From NCBI RefSeq assembly GCF_030816965.1, contig NZ_JAUSYQ010000002.1, positions 10,344,001 to 10,408,000 on the forward strand: a stretch of DNA of 64,000 nt, read 5' to 3'. Below, piece after piece: positions 53,461 to 63,145 of this stretch (position 1 is the first letter of the stretch; the number at the start of each line of letters is the position of its first letter). The stretch is from Streptomyces canus. GTDB taxonomy: Bacteria > Actinomycetota > Actinomycetes > Streptomycetales > Streptomycetaceae. The notes below the pieces were generated by a model. The model made no database searches. It was not told where the DNA came from and saw only the letters and a program-made list of their open reading frames with translations. A program made the translations under genes and the position numbers.

Positions 53461-53725
53461 TCGACGGCCGGACGTACAGCCTCACTGGCCCCGAAGCCAT
53501 CACCTACGGCGCGGTTGCCGAGCGCCTGTCGCATGCTCTGGGCCGCCCTATCGCTTATGTGGCCGTCACGGACGATGCGGCGCTGACCGGGCCGGCACAG
53601 GCGGGGCTGCCACAGTGGGTCGTGGAGAAGATTGTGGCCGTCTTCGACGCACTGCGCGGGCGTGAACGCGTCCATCACCGACCGGGTACGAGAGCTGACC
53701 GACCGTCAGCCGCGCGGCATCGCGA
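53461..53725 (+). pseudogene. NmrA-like reductase, C-terminal fragment
   Basis: The plus strand reads YSLTGPEAITYGAVAERLSH, ALGRPIAYVAVTDDAAL, GLPQWVVEKIVAVFDALR, then (frameshift) ITDRVRELTDRQPRG. The LTGPEA block and the ITD-V-E-TG/DRxPR end match NmrA-type reductases such as the gene at 21310-22203. The N-terminal two thirds are missing. Confidence 0.7.
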
Positions 53726-53812
53726 TGACTTCGCATGCTGGGTCGCTCCCCTGCTGAGCGGTTCCCAGCGGTACCGGCCTGGCCGCCGCACACTCCGCAC
53801 GGCGGCGTCTCG

Positions 53813-55750
53813 TCAGCCGTTCGGTGTGCCGCGGTGAGCGTGCGGGGGCTCTGCGTGGTGCAGGCGGATGCGGCCCTTGCCGGCGGCTTTGGCCGCGTAC
53901 ATGGCCAGGTCGGCCTGGTGCAGCAGCTGGTCCGAAGTGATGCCCGGTACGGCCACTGCCATGCCGATGGAGGCCGAGACCTCTGCCTTCATGGTGCCGA
54001 TTGGGTACGGCTGCGTCAGCGCTGTCAGGATCCGCTCGGCGACCTCCTTGGCACTGGAGGGTGGTGCTCCCGCCTCCCACTCGAGGAGGGCCGCGAACTC
54101 GTCGCCGCCGAGGCGGGCCACGGTGTCCCCAGCCCGTACGGATGCCCGGAGCCGACGAGCGGCATGCCTCAGGACCGTGTCCCCTGCCGCGTGCCCTGCC
54201 GAGTCGTTTACCTCCTTGAAGCCGTCCAGGTCCATGAAGAGCACCACGGGCGGAGCTTCATCCGTGGTCCGCTTCCGCAGGGCGTGCGCGACCCTGTCGG
54301 CGAACAGAGCCCGGTTGGGCAGGTCGGTCAATGCGTCGTGGAAGGCCAGGTGCTCCAGCTGCACCTGCTGAGCAACCCGCTCGCTGACATCGCGACTGAT
54401 GAAGATCAGTCCATCGGGGTGGTGGTTGATCGTCGATTCGACGTGGCGCCAGCTTCCGTCGGCGCCCTGCACCCGGCATGACACCCGGCGGCCCGGCCCG
54501 CGGATGTCCGATTCGGCGTCCTGCCGCAGTATCTGGACGGCTTGCATCAGCGTCTCGCGGTCGTCCGGGTGGGTGTACAGGGGCAGGCGAGCGCCCACAA
54601 GGTCCTCGGGTCGGTAGCCGTAGACCCAGAGGGCGGCCGGGCTGACGTACAGCACACGCTCGTCCGGGGAGACGATCGTGATCACGTCGGAGGTGCGGTC
54701 GACCAGCGTTCGGTAGTGATCCTCGCGCACCACGGACTCATGGGTGATCCTCAGGTGGTCGGCGTGGATGACGCCCTGGCGGACGCCGAGCGCGAGAAGC
54801 ACTGAACCGGCCAATGCCGACATCACCGTATCGATGGGTCCGCCGGCGACGGTGTGGGCCGCGATGGCCAGCGCACAGAAGACCACGGGCACGAACGCCG
54901 CCACCACACCGATGACGGGCATCATCCGCTGGTTGAACCCCACGACGCTCACGCCGCCCGGCAGCCACGGGGCCACGGCGACGAGGAACAGCCCGACAAG
55001 TGAGCCTGCCGCGGCCAGGGGGATCCCGTCCCATGCGCCCGGCTCCGATGGCAGGATCCGAAGCACGTCGCCCGCGGCGAGAGCAGCGAGCGCCAGCACG
55101 GCCACCGTGGTCGCCGTGCGCTGGGCGTGCGGCAGGCAGAACCGCAGGGCGACCAGCAGCCCGAACACGAGGATGTCCGCAACCACGCGGCCGAGACCGA
55201 GGAACGATGCCGATCCGTCACCGCCCCGGTCGGCGCGGTGCAGCAGCAGGACCCAGCCCACCGTGAACAAGGACCCCGCGATCAGCCAGCCGTCCAGCAG
55301 CCGCCGCAACCGGATCAGGGTCGTACCGTTCTCCGTGGCTGCCATGACCATCGCAGCGACAGCGCCCCCCAGGCATGCGGCGATCCCGACGCATGCCAGC
55401 ACCCGGACGACGGGAGGGAAGACGCCCGCGGCATGGCGCGCCGCGCCCATCTGATCTACGAGGACATAGTGAAGGCCCCCTGCGGCAACCGAGATGGCGG
55501 ACAACGTGAGGCGTAGACCGACTCTGCCCGCGACGGTCCGGGCGCGTACGAGGAGGGAGACGGCGGCTGCTCCGTGTGCCGCTGGCACGGCGATGCCTGC
55601 CGGCGCGACGACGGCCACCACCACGCCGGCTACGACGGCGACGGCCACCAACACACCCTCGGACAGAGCCTGGCCGGCTTTCGTGACACGCAGCCGGCCG
55701 AGGCGAGCAGTGCGGCCAATCCGGTCACGACCGGCCGACGCCTGGATCAT
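53813..55750 (-). CDS. Membrane-bound PAS-GGDEF diguanylate cyclase
   Basis: 645 residues. About ten hydrophobic helices occupy residues 20-330. A PAS domain follows (YRTLVDRTSDVITIVSPDER, VYGYRPEDLVG) with its C-cap, then a GGDEF domain: HDALTDLPNRALFADRVAHA, MDLDGFKEVNDSAGHAAGD and the active motif ARLGGDEFAALL near 550. The RxxD inhibitory-site sequence before GGDEF (RAGD) may be present. No EAL domain. Makes cyclic di-GMP, a developmental signal in Streptomyces. Start ATG 55750 follows AGGGG; the frame is open to 55843. Confidence 0.92.
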   Translation of the reverse strand: MIQASAGRDRIGRTARLGRLRVTKAGQALSEGVLVAVAVVAGVVVAVVAPAGIAVPAAHGAAAVSLLVRARTVAGRVGLRLTLSAISVAAGGLHYVLVDQMGAARHAAGVFPPVVRVLACVGIAACLGGAVAAMVMAATENGTTLIRLRRLLDGWLIAGSLFTVGWVLLLHRADRGGDGSASFLGLGRVVADILVFGLLVALRFCLPHAQRTATTVAVLALAALAAGDVLRILPSEPGAWDGIPLAAAGSLVGLFLVAVAPWLPGGVSVVGFNQRMMPVIGVVAAFVPVVFCALAIAAHTVAGGPIDTVMSALAGSVLLALGVRQGVIHADHLRITHESVVREDHYRTLVDRTSDVITIVSPDERVLYVSPAALWVYGYRPEDLVGARLPLYTHPDDRETLMQAVQILRQDAESDIRGPGRRVSCRVQGADGSWRHVESTINHHPDGLIFISRDVSERVAQQVQLEHLAFHDALTDLPNRALFADRVAHALRKRTTDEAPPVVLFMDLDGFKEVNDSAGHAAGDTVLRHAARRLRASVRAGDTVARLGGDEFAALLEWEAGAPPSSAKEVAERILTALTQPYPIGTMKAEVSASIGMAVAVPGITSDQLLHQADLAMYAAKAAGKGRIRLHHAEPPHAHRGTPNG

Positions 55751-56109
55751 GCGAACCCCTGACGATGATTTAGCCCGGAAGAGCAGAGCCACACGACGTC
55801 CGGAACTGCTCGGGCGGTTACGAGAGTAGGACGATCGTTTCATGTGCCGCAGGGCAGCTTGAGGACTATCACCTGAAGTAGCGAGAGCTCCGCCCGTTGA
55901 GCATGACGATGCCCGGATACGGGTAACTAGTGGCCTGCGCCAGTAGTTGATCGTTAGTGCTGCAACGGTCTTTGCCGTGACTGCCGGCCAGCTCGGTCGT
56001 TGGTGTGGTTATGGGTGGGGACCTTGCTGATGTCAGATTGTGGGCGGGTGAACTGGGTGCTCTGCCTGACCGTCCTGCGGGCCCGACAGCTGGACACGGG
56101 CAAAGCAGA
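55751..56109. other. About 360 bp without a supported gene
   Basis: Promoter region of the diguanylate cyclase gene and decayed sequence. No family motif. Confidence 0.35.
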
Positions 56110-56286
56110 AACGGATCCTCCCCGCTCATCCAACTCAGCCTCGCCGAGATCAAACGTCTGATCACCCGCCTCACCGACCGCTGTCCCACCCCGGTCGACC
56201 ACATCCTGCCCTGGTCCCACTGGCGACGACGACGCCAGCACCAAGCCCGCATCAGCCACTACGAACGACGCGGGCACAGCCCCTGA
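56110..56286 (+). pseudogene. DDE transposase C-terminal fragment
   Basis: The plus strand reads LIQLSLAEIKRLITRLTDRC, VDHILPWSHWRRRRQHQARI and SHYERRG. This W-S-x-WRRxHQxxAxxxHYxRR tail is common at the end of IS701/IS4-type transposases in Streptomyces. Only the last 50-60 codons remain. Confidence 0.55.
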
Positions 56287-56871
56287 ACTGCCCAGCACTC
56301 AGAACAAGCACCGTTGCAGTACTAATCCGGGCGGGGCTCCTTCACCGGCGAAAAGCGGCGAACGCGTCATCATTAGGGAGCGGATACCTCCGGACGGACG
56401 GTTGCGCCCGGCAAGCCGGATAGTCCGGATGCTGCCCCCACCGACTGACTGCCGCCTGTACGGGACGCCGCGCCCAGCAGACCAGCCAGCTGGGCCATGG
56501 CCGGGTCCAGCAGCGTGTCAGCGACCGGCCACCACCTCGGGGAAGACGATCGCGTCCCGGCCCACGATCCGCCACCGCTCCAGAGCGCCCCCGGGGTTAC
56601 CGCCCGCGACCTGGTGCAGGCGCTGCGGCCAGAGGGTCTCCCGCTCCCAGTGCAAGGCACGCTCCCACCACCGCCTGCGCCAACGCTCCTGACCCCGTCA
56701 GCATCAGCCGCGTGTCCCGCCCAGATCAGCACTGACACGGCCTACTCGGGTCAGGCGTTCCCAGATTGGGAACGCCGCTCGTGGGGCAAACCACCCCTGT
56801 CCCGTCTCGCCGAAGTTTGACGAGTCTCAGCGATGTTTGACCGGCTGGGCGAGGTTGCGCACCCGCCACGC
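56287..56871. other. About 580 bp with an unidentified fragment
   Basis: The minus strand at about 56715-56580 reads ERETLWPQRLHQVAGG, then ALERWRIVGRDAIVFPEVVA and a stop. It looks like real protein sequence, but I do not recognise the family. The remainder holds nothing identifiable. Confidence 0.3.
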
Positions 56872-57993
56872 TCACACCCCGAGAATCCCTGCTCGTCGCC
56901 CCTGCAGTTCGGAGCGGACGAGTTCGAGGAGGCGCCCCGACCAGTTGCGGCCGCGTCCGGCATTGTCGCCCCAGAAGGACGAGTTCATGTCGTCGTAGAT
57001 CAGGGTGGCATCGTCCGTGGCGAGCAGGACCTCGGCCAGCTCGGGGTGTTGGCCGTACTTGGCGCGCAGCAGATGTGTCATGACGGCGGTTCGGGCGTGT
57101 TCCCAGTCCTCGCGGCGGGGGGTCTCGGCTGCGAGCGTGCGCGCTGCGGTGGCGGTCTCCGCCGTGGCGATCGCGTGCCGGGTTTCCAGGTCGGCGACCG
57201 ACAGGGCCCAGTAGGCGTGGGCGACGGAGGGGTAGGCGGTGCCTTCGAGGGTGATCGGGGCGGGGTAGTCGTGGCGCAGGGCGAGCTTGCCGGGATCGTC
57301 CACCGGCTGGGTCGGGAACGAGTGGTAGAGGTGGAGGGCCGGGGCGTGCGGTGTCGCCGGTCCGTCCCCGGGAACACGGGTGGCCCTCTCTGACCTCCAG
57401 TGGGCCCGTTCCTCGAAGTACGCGAGGGCGCTGTCGTAGTCCTTCTGCGTGACCGTTCCGTCGAACGGCAGGTAGGTCTGGCCGCCGGGCCCCGCCACCA
57501 GGATCCGCAGTGGCCGGTCCTTGCTGTCCATGTCGCCCAGCGCGTAGCGGCGCTGTGTCTCCGGGACTGCTAGGAACGCCTCGCGGGCCGCGGCCCGGTT
57601 CTCCTCGGTCCGGTCGGCGAGGAAGACGTCGACGGCGGCCAGGCAGCGGCCGGTCGAATCGGGCCGGCCATTCAGTTGGTCGATGGTGTCCCGGACTTCG
57701 GCGACCAGCAGTTCGGGCGTGATCCAGCTCTCCGGCTCGCTGAACTTCCAGTCCGCCAACTCGTGCGCGGAGGCGTCGCCGCCTTCGGGGAAGCTGGTGG
57801 CCACCCAGCCGGTGCGCAGCTTCTCCTCGAACTCCTCGACGGTGACCAGGCCCCAGCAGTCGATGAGCCCGTCGGCGTAGATGAAGAGGTCAGTGAGGAA
57901 GTAGTGGCCACCGTTGCGGATGAAGGCGTGGCGCCAGGTTCCGGGTATGCGGACGCCGTCCGCCGTGCGATGGGTGATCCGGTTGCCGATCAT
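56872..57993 (-). CDS. NADAR-family protein with N-terminal extension
   Basis: 373 residues. Residues 1 to about 165 form an N-terminal region (HAFIRNGGHYFLTDLFIYAD, GLIDCWGLVTVEEFEEKL) of unknown role. The NADAR (YbiA/DUF1768) domain covers about 170-365: FPTQPVDDPGKLALRHDYPA, PSVAHAYWALSVADLETRHA, AVMTHLLRAKYGQHPELAE and SFWGDNAGRGRNWSGRLLEL, the usual closing block with Trp/Gly-Asn. NADAR proteins act on N-glycosidic bonds or ADP-ribose-linked guanine. No DarT-like toxin is seen next to it. Confidence 0.85.
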   Translation of the reverse strand: MIGNRITHRTADGVRIPGTWRHAFIRNGGHYFLTDLFIYADGLIDCWGLVTVEEFEEKLRTGWVATSFPEGGDASAHELADWKFSEPESWITPELLVAEVRDTIDQLNGRPDSTGRCLAAVDVFLADRTEENRAAAREAFLAVPETQRRYALGDMDSKDRPLRILVAGPGGQTYLPFDGTVTQKDYDSALAYFEERAHWRSERATRVPGDGPATPHAPALHLYHSFPTQPVDDPGKLALRHDYPAPITLEGTAYPSVAHAYWALSVADLETRHAIATAETATAARTLAAETPRREDWEHARTAVMTHLLRAKYGQHPELAEVLLATDDATLIYDDMNSSFWGDNAGRGRNWSGRLLELVRSELQGRRAGILGV

Positions 57994-58106
57994 CCTGGGA
58001 TTGTGCCGCAGCGACTACGGAGCGGGCCGTGATTTTCCTCCAGGTCGGCCAGCGGTCAAACTTCGGCGAGACAACCGTAGATCAGTCAAACTTCATTGAG
58101 ACTGGT
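57994..58106. other. Intergenic junction between NADAR gene and IS110 debris
   Basis: Includes AGTCAAACTTCATTGAGACTG-like repeats near 58050-58115 (short repeats of GTCAAACTTC), possibly an insertion-element end. No gene. Confidence 0.3.
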
Positions 58107-58640
58107 CAAAGTTCCCTACGTTCTTCTTCCCTACGTTCTTCTCGAAGGTGAAACCGACGCCAAGGATGCAGCGGTCATTGCCGACCAGGCCCGTATCCGC
58201 CGCGACCTGCACCCCTTACGGGCTGGCGATGAGACTGTCACCGATCTGAAGATCCTCACCGGTCGGCGCATGGACCTGGTCGCCGACTGCACCCGCACCG
58301 TCAACCGGCTCCGCGCCCAACTCACCGGCATCTTCCGCGGCCTGGAGCGCGCACTCGACCTCACCAACACCGGCCCGCTCATCTTGCTGACCGGTTACCA
58401 AACGCCGACTGCCCTCCGCCGGGTCCGCCGCAAGAGGCTGGAAACGTGGCTGCGCAACCGCAAGGTCCACCGCGCCGACCAGCTGGCCGAGACACCCTTC
58501 CAGACCGCCGAGCGCCAGCACACCAGCCTGCGGGGCGAGAGGCTGACCGCCCGCGACCGCACCATGTCCTACGCCCGCCTGGTCGCCAAGCTGGAGCGCT
58601 ACGACGCCTACCGCAACACACCGGCGAGCGGGCGCACGGA
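58107..58640 (+). pseudogene. IS110-family transposase, internal fragment
   Basis: The plus strand reads GETDAKDAAVIADQARIRRD, LHPLRAGDETVTDLKILTGR, MDLVADCTRTVNRLRAQLTG, ILLTGYQTPTALRRVRRKRL and AETPFQTAERQHTSLRGERL. This is the N-terminal RuvC-like half (DAKDA motif) of an IS110 transposase. Both the first ~90 residues and the C-terminal serine-containing domain are missing. Confidence 0.85.
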
Positions 58641-58649
58641 GACGAGCAG

Positions 58650-58928
58650 CTGCTGAACGGCCGCGTCTACGGCGCGGAGCACGACGACCCCAACCCCGGC
58701 CCGCTCCCGCACCGGACCTACGCCGCACTGGTCGGCGGACCGCTGGACGGCCTGCTGCTGGACATCCACGGATGGCGGAGCGTGGAAGTCGACGACGGGG
58801 TGGCCCTGTCCACCGAACTCGGACAGTTCCCCGGCGGCCGCGCCCTGTACGACCCGCGCCCCGGCGAGGCACGTACGCCGGGCCCGGGCGTGAGCTGCCG
58901 CTTCTACTACTCCGGCGACACCCCCTGA
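58650..58928 (+). pseudogene. Fragment of an uncharacterised Streptomyces protein
   Basis: After the IS110 remnant the frame reads VYGAEHDDPNPGPLPHRTYA, ALVGGPLDGLLLDIHGWR, SVEVDDGVALSTELGQFPGG and YYSGDTP, ending at TGA 58926. The GGPLDGLLLD block and strong third-position GC look genuine. No start or ribosome site is seen, so it is probably the 3' part of a gene cut by IS110. Function unknown. Confidence 0.5.
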
Positions 58929-59324
58929 CCACAACCCCGACCACGGCAGGTCAGCGCGCTGCTCATTCGCCACCGGCCTACGACGATCTGCCTTCGGTCA
59001 GCTGACTGGCGGTGTTCTCGATCCACAGCAGCGTCCACTCGACACCGGCCTGCCACCCCGGCTCCGCGCCAGGCGTACCGGCCTTCGGCGTCGGCGCGGA
59101 TGCTGGCCGCGAGGGTGGCCGTCCCTTTTGCAGTCCGTGCCGCCGGGCCGTGTGGGCGGAAGCAGCGCCTCTGACCTGACGCGATGCTGTCTCGGCGCAA
59201 CGTCATTCCCGGGTCGGCTCACAGAAGCTGCCGGAGCCGCCGGAGCTGAAAACAGCCCCTGGGATCCGCCGGATGTGGCGTCGGTCGGTGGTGATCAGGA
59301 CGCGCGCCTGTCCACTGACGCACG
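58929..59324. other. About 400 bp without a supported gene
   Basis: No family motif in any frame. Confidence 0.35.
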
Positions 59325-59364
59325 GGCGCCGACGCGCACAAGAAGCTCTGTGCGCGTCGGCGCC
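59325..59364 (-). terminator. Hairpin terminator of the DNRLRE/FG-GAP gene
   Basis: GGCGCCGACGCGCACA and TGTGCGCGTCGGCGCC form a perfect 16-bp stem with an 8-base loop, 22 bp after the stop of the minus-strand gene. No U tract follows. Confidence 0.75.
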
Positions 59365-59385
59365 GCATCCAGTACTGGCCAGGCG

Positions 59386-62300
59386 TCAGCCGACCGTCAG
59401 CTTGCTCTTCCAGCCGATGCCGTCGCCGTTGCCGATGATCTCCGTACCGGAGCCGCTGAGGACCGTGCGGCTGCCTGGGTAGAAGCGCACGGTGCCATCG
59501 ACCCTGAGCGTCCAGATGTCGGGGATGCCGTCCCCGTTGGCGTCCGGAGTGCCGAAGAGCAGCCTGATGCTGGAACTGCTCCAGCCGGAGGCACCGTACT
59601 CGGTGTCCGTGCCTCCGGAGGAGGCGGCCGCGGAGCCGAGAGAACCGATGTCGACCCCGCCGGTCGCGGTGTTCTTGACCCCCTTGCGCAGCAGCAGCCG
59701 TCCGCTGGCATCCGAGCGGTAGACGAAGTCGGTGACGCCGTCGCCGGAGATGTCCTGGGCGGTGACGAGGTCACGGTCGGTCCAGGCCGACGCGGACAGA
59801 CGCCGGGCCTCGTCCACGGTGGCGCCGTTGTAGCCGATCAGCGCCCACAACGCGTCGCCCACCGTCAGGAAGAAGTCGGGCTTGCCGTCGCCCGTGGCAT
59901 CGCCGGCTGAGATGATCTGGGTGATCGTGGAGGGATCCGGTGCACCGGCCGGCAGCAGGATCTCGTGGCGCTTGCCGATGTCGACCGCGCCGTAGCCGTC
60001 CCCCGGGTACACCCACAGCCTGCCCGCGCGCACAGCGATGAGGTCCTGCAGGCCGTCACCGCCGTAGACGTCGCCGAGGTGGGTGATGAGGGTGTTCTTC
60101 CAGTAGCCGGAGGACGGACGGGAGTAGAGGGGCAGGTCGTCGCCGTTCGGGTCCTTGTCGCTGTTCTCCTGGTAGGCGCCGGACATGGAGTAGCCGAGCG
60201 CGCCGGTGCCCTTGGACCCGTCGACAGTGCCCCTGTCCGGGTACATGCGCAGATTGCCGTTGCCGTCCACGACCATGAGGTCGGGGAAACCGTCGCCGGT
60301 GAAGTCTCCCGGGGCGTCGGCCGTGTCGCGCGGGGTGACGTAGAAGAAGTACTTCCGCGGGTCCGACACGTTCCCGGCGTCGTCCACGGCCCGTACGTAG
60401 AGGACGTTCGGCCCGGCGAGCGGCGGCTTCGCGCCGGAGTAGGCGGTCAGGGTGGAGGTGGCGGCGCCGTTCGTCCGTGACACGGAACCGGTGTACGAGG
60501 CGGAGTTGTAGCCGTACTCGTACTTGACCACGTCGGTCTGCGAGGCCTTGAAGCTGAACGCCCCGACCGTGCCGAACTTGACGGTGGACCAGGTGGAGTC
60601 CTCGTCGGCGTTGCCGAAGCCGTCGTCCCTCGCGTCGGCGTCGGGGAAGGTCGTGGAGGTGACCACGGGCGGGGTGGGCCGGGAACTGTCGAAGACGAAC
60701 CGGCACGGCGTTTTCGACGGCGAGTAGCCCGAGGCCGTCCCGCGCTTGTCCACCGCCTTGACCCGCCAGGAGTACTTGACGCCGTTCTTCAGACCGCTGG
60801 TGGAGAACGGGTCGGTGTGCACGCGGGCCGAGTCGGTCTGACTGGCGACCGTGACCTTCGCCTTGCTGCCGAGCAGGTTGCCGCTGCCGCCGGTCGGCCA
60901 CAGCTCGAAGCGCAGTGAGGCCAGGTTGGCGTCCTTGTCGCTGCTGTTCGCCCAGAAGGTGATCGAGTCCGCGCCGACGTTGACGTAGGGCGAGGTGGTG
61001 TCGCAGGACAGGTCCGGGTCGAGGTCCAGGTGCGAGGGGGCGGCCGGCGGCCGGTTGTAGACAAGTTCGACGTACGGGTCGTTGCCGCCGTCCGCCTGGA
61101 ACTTCTTCCACGCGTACGCCGAGTCCTCGTCACCGGCCCGGAAGCCGATGGTGAGAGTGGACCAGCCGTGCACGATCGCCTTCTGCGCGGCCGTCTTGAC
61201 GTCGAACGCCTCGTAGTCGTCGGGGCAGCCCGAGGAACGGTAACCGTGCGCGAAGCTCTTGCTCGCGAGCTTGTTGCCCGCCGTCATCTTCGGGGCGCTG
61301 CGCCAGGTCGTCTTGTTGCTGATCGCCCCGGTCAGATACACGTTCATGGTGCGGGCGCTGCACGACCATGAGTAGGTCTCCAGCGCGTGCAGCTTGGCGC
61401 TGATGACGGTGGCGCCCTTGAGGTCCGGGTTCCAGTCGATGCTGAAGAACGACCGCGAGGTCCCCCAGGTGTCCGACTCGAAGCCGACACGCGCCTCGTG
61501 TGTGCCCTTGTTGAAGTTGCGCCCGTTGTAGAAGTTCGCGTTGGGGTGGCGGCTGTAGGCGGTGGTCCAGTCGTTGGTGTGCTTGCTGACCGACGGGTCG
61601 ATGAAGACCGGGTAGACGGTGTCGGCGTCTGTCAGGAAGTCCTGGTCCGGCGTCAGGGACCAGGTGGAACCGTTGAGGTCGGCCGTCACCACGGTGCCGC
61701 GGGAGTCGGGCTGCGGTCCGGCCAGCGAGGGCAGGTCCAGGGTGGCGGCCGCTCCCGTGTGAGTCGGCTCGGGCGAGGGCTCGGCGGGAACGGACGGTGC
61801 GGCGCTCTCGCTCTCCGCGGCCGAGGGGTCGGGAGCCTCGTCGGTCGCGTCGGGCAGCACCTCGTCGTCGACGTCGCCGTTGTCGCTGTCGTTCACGGAG
61901 TCGCTGGGTTCGGGGGAGGTGGTAGCCGACTCCGAGTCGTCAGGAGCGGCACTGGCGTCGCCGGACAGGCTCTCGGTGGCGGTCGGCGACGCGGTCGTGC
62001 CCGCCTGACCGTCGGTCAGGGCAGGAGTTCCGGAGCTGTCCCACATCAGCGGCGTCGGCGAGATCGCCGCCTCCTCGCCGTCGGCGTCCCGGCCGCTGAC
62101 GATGCCGGTGGTGGGGTCCAGGGAGAAGGTCAGGTCGGGGGAGGTCAGCCCGTAGGTCAGCTGCGCCACCCGCGGATCGGCCGCCGCCTGTCGGTTCTTG
62201 ACCACCAGTAGCTGGGCGAAGCCCCCGTCGTCCGCCGTCAGCATCAGATCGGCGCCGGGGATGATCTCCGGGTACAGCGCGCGCGAGCCGTCGATCACCG

Positions 62301-62853
62301 GCGGCGGGATGGTGCCCGGCCAGGTCAGCTGGAGGGTGTGCCCGCCGGTGGTGAGCGTCACCAGGGCGGTACCGGTGTCGGCGGTCGCGGCGACCAGTGA
62401 GACCCTCCGCACCCCAGCCCCCCGGTCGGCATGCGCAGAGGCGGAGCGGGAGCCCGCCGAGAAGGTGAGACCGACATTGGTGGCGCGCGGCGACCAGCCA
62501 TGTCCCGTGCGGACCAGCGAGGTGTCGATCGGCTGCCAGCGACCGTGGAGCTCGGCACGGACCGGCGTGGCGTGCACGCGCCGCTGCAACAGCCCGTCGG
62601 GCCGGGCCCAGGTCGTCTCGTACGCCGTGCGCAGCGCCGTCACCTCGACCGGTCTGCCGGACCTCGCCGCACGCGACCCGGCCTCGGCCTCGGTGACCGG
62701 TGCGGTCACGGGGGACGGATGGCCGGTGCCGTGGTGCCGGTCCCCGTCGGTGCCGGTCAGTCCGGCGTACGTAAGGCCGCAGGCCGTGGCCAGGGCCACG
62801 ACGGCCGCCACCGCGGCCCGGCGGGCACGCGGGCGCCGCCACTTGCTGGTCAT
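59386..62853 (-). CDS. Large secreted DNRLRE / FG-GAP repeat protein
   Basis: 1,155 residues. A basic N-terminus and signal-like helix (RAAVAAVVALATACGLTYAG) is followed by an N-terminal domain found in RHS-associated proteins. A Ser/Asp/Pro-rich low-complexity stretch spans about 290-375. A DNRLRE domain lies around 450-610 (SFFSIDWNPDLKGATVISAK, LHALETYSWSC), and Fn3-like regions follow. The C-terminus holds FG-GAP/VCBS beta-propeller repeats with Asp-rich calcium-type loops (GDFTGDGFPDLMVVDGNGN, GDATGDGKPDFFLTVGD, ISGDGVTDFVYRSD, PDANGDGIPDIWTL). Extracellular or wall-associated. Divergent from the RHS-type gene, a pairing often seen in Streptomyces. Start ATG 62853. Confidence 0.9.
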   Translation of the reverse strand: MTSKWRRPRARRAAVAAVVALATACGLTYAGLTGTDGDRHHGTGHPSPVTAPVTEAEAGSRAARSGRPVEVTALRTAYETTWARPDGLLQRRVHATPVRAELHGRWQPIDTSLVRTGHGWSPRATNVGLTFSAGSRSASAHADRGAGVRRVSLVAATADTGTALVTLTTGGHTLQLTWPGTIPPPVIDGSRALYPEIIPGADLMLTADDGGFAQLLVVKNRQAAADPRVAQLTYGLTSPDLTFSLDPTTGIVSGRDADGEEAAISPTPLMWDSSGTPALTDGQAGTTASPTATESLSGDASAAPDDSESATTSPEPSDSVNDSDNGDVDDEVLPDATDEAPDPSAAESESAAPSVPAEPSPEPTHTGAAATLDLPSLAGPQPDSRGTVVTADLNGSTWSLTPDQDFLTDADTVYPVFIDPSVSKHTNDWTTAYSRHPNANFYNGRNFNKGTHEARVGFESDTWGTSRSFFSIDWNPDLKGATVISAKLHALETYSWSCSARTMNVYLTGAISNKTTWRSAPKMTAGNKLASKSFAHGYRSSGCPDDYEAFDVKTAAQKAIVHGWSTLTIGFRAGDEDSAYAWKKFQADGGNDPYVELVYNRPPAAPSHLDLDPDLSCDTTSPYVNVGADSITFWANSSDKDANLASLRFELWPTGGSGNLLGSKAKVTVASQTDSARVHTDPFSTSGLKNGVKYSWRVKAVDKRGTASGYSPSKTPCRFVFDSSRPTPPVVTSTTFPDADARDDGFGNADEDSTWSTVKFGTVGAFSFKASQTDVVKYEYGYNSASYTGSVSRTNGAATSTLTAYSGAKPPLAGPNVLYVRAVDDAGNVSDPRKYFFYVTPRDTADAPGDFTGDGFPDLMVVDGNGNLRMYPDRGTVDGSKGTGALGYSMSGAYQENSDKDPNGDDLPLYSRPSSGYWKNTLITHLGDVYGGDGLQDLIAVRAGRLWVYPGDGYGAVDIGKRHEILLPAGAPDPSTITQIISAGDATGDGKPDFFLTVGDALWALIGYNGATVDEARRLSASAWTDRDLVTAQDISGDGVTDFVYRSDASGRLLLRKGVKNTATGGVDIGSLGSAAASSGGTDTEYGASGWSSSSIRLLFGTPDANGDGIPDIWTLRVDGTVRFYPGSRTVLSGSGTEIIGNGDGIGWKSKLTVG

Positions 62854-63145
62854 GAGCGAGTCTTCCTTCCCCCCTTGGACAAGGGTGCAGATCATGACCT
62901 ACCTGAAGGCGCCCGTCACGCCTGTGCCCTGAACTGACGGCCGCGGCAGGGCTTCCGGAAGGCCGGAGCGTCCCGATTGGTGTCTCCTTGACGGATACAT
63001 GACGTGATCATTACCACATCCGCACAGGGAACTCTGGATTTCTTCATGGCGTGAGCACAGAATCTGGCCGATCTTGAAGTGGCTTCACCTGCGGTCAACT
63101 CAGGCGCCGCTGCACCTTTTTCGGGTCGACCGGGGGAATTTCGCC
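62854..63145. promoter_or_regulatory. Divergent promoter region of two giant secreted-protein genes
   Basis: 292 bp between two divergent starts, with lower GC at 62980-63060. It must hold both promoters. No operator repeat is obvious to me. Confidence 0.4.
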
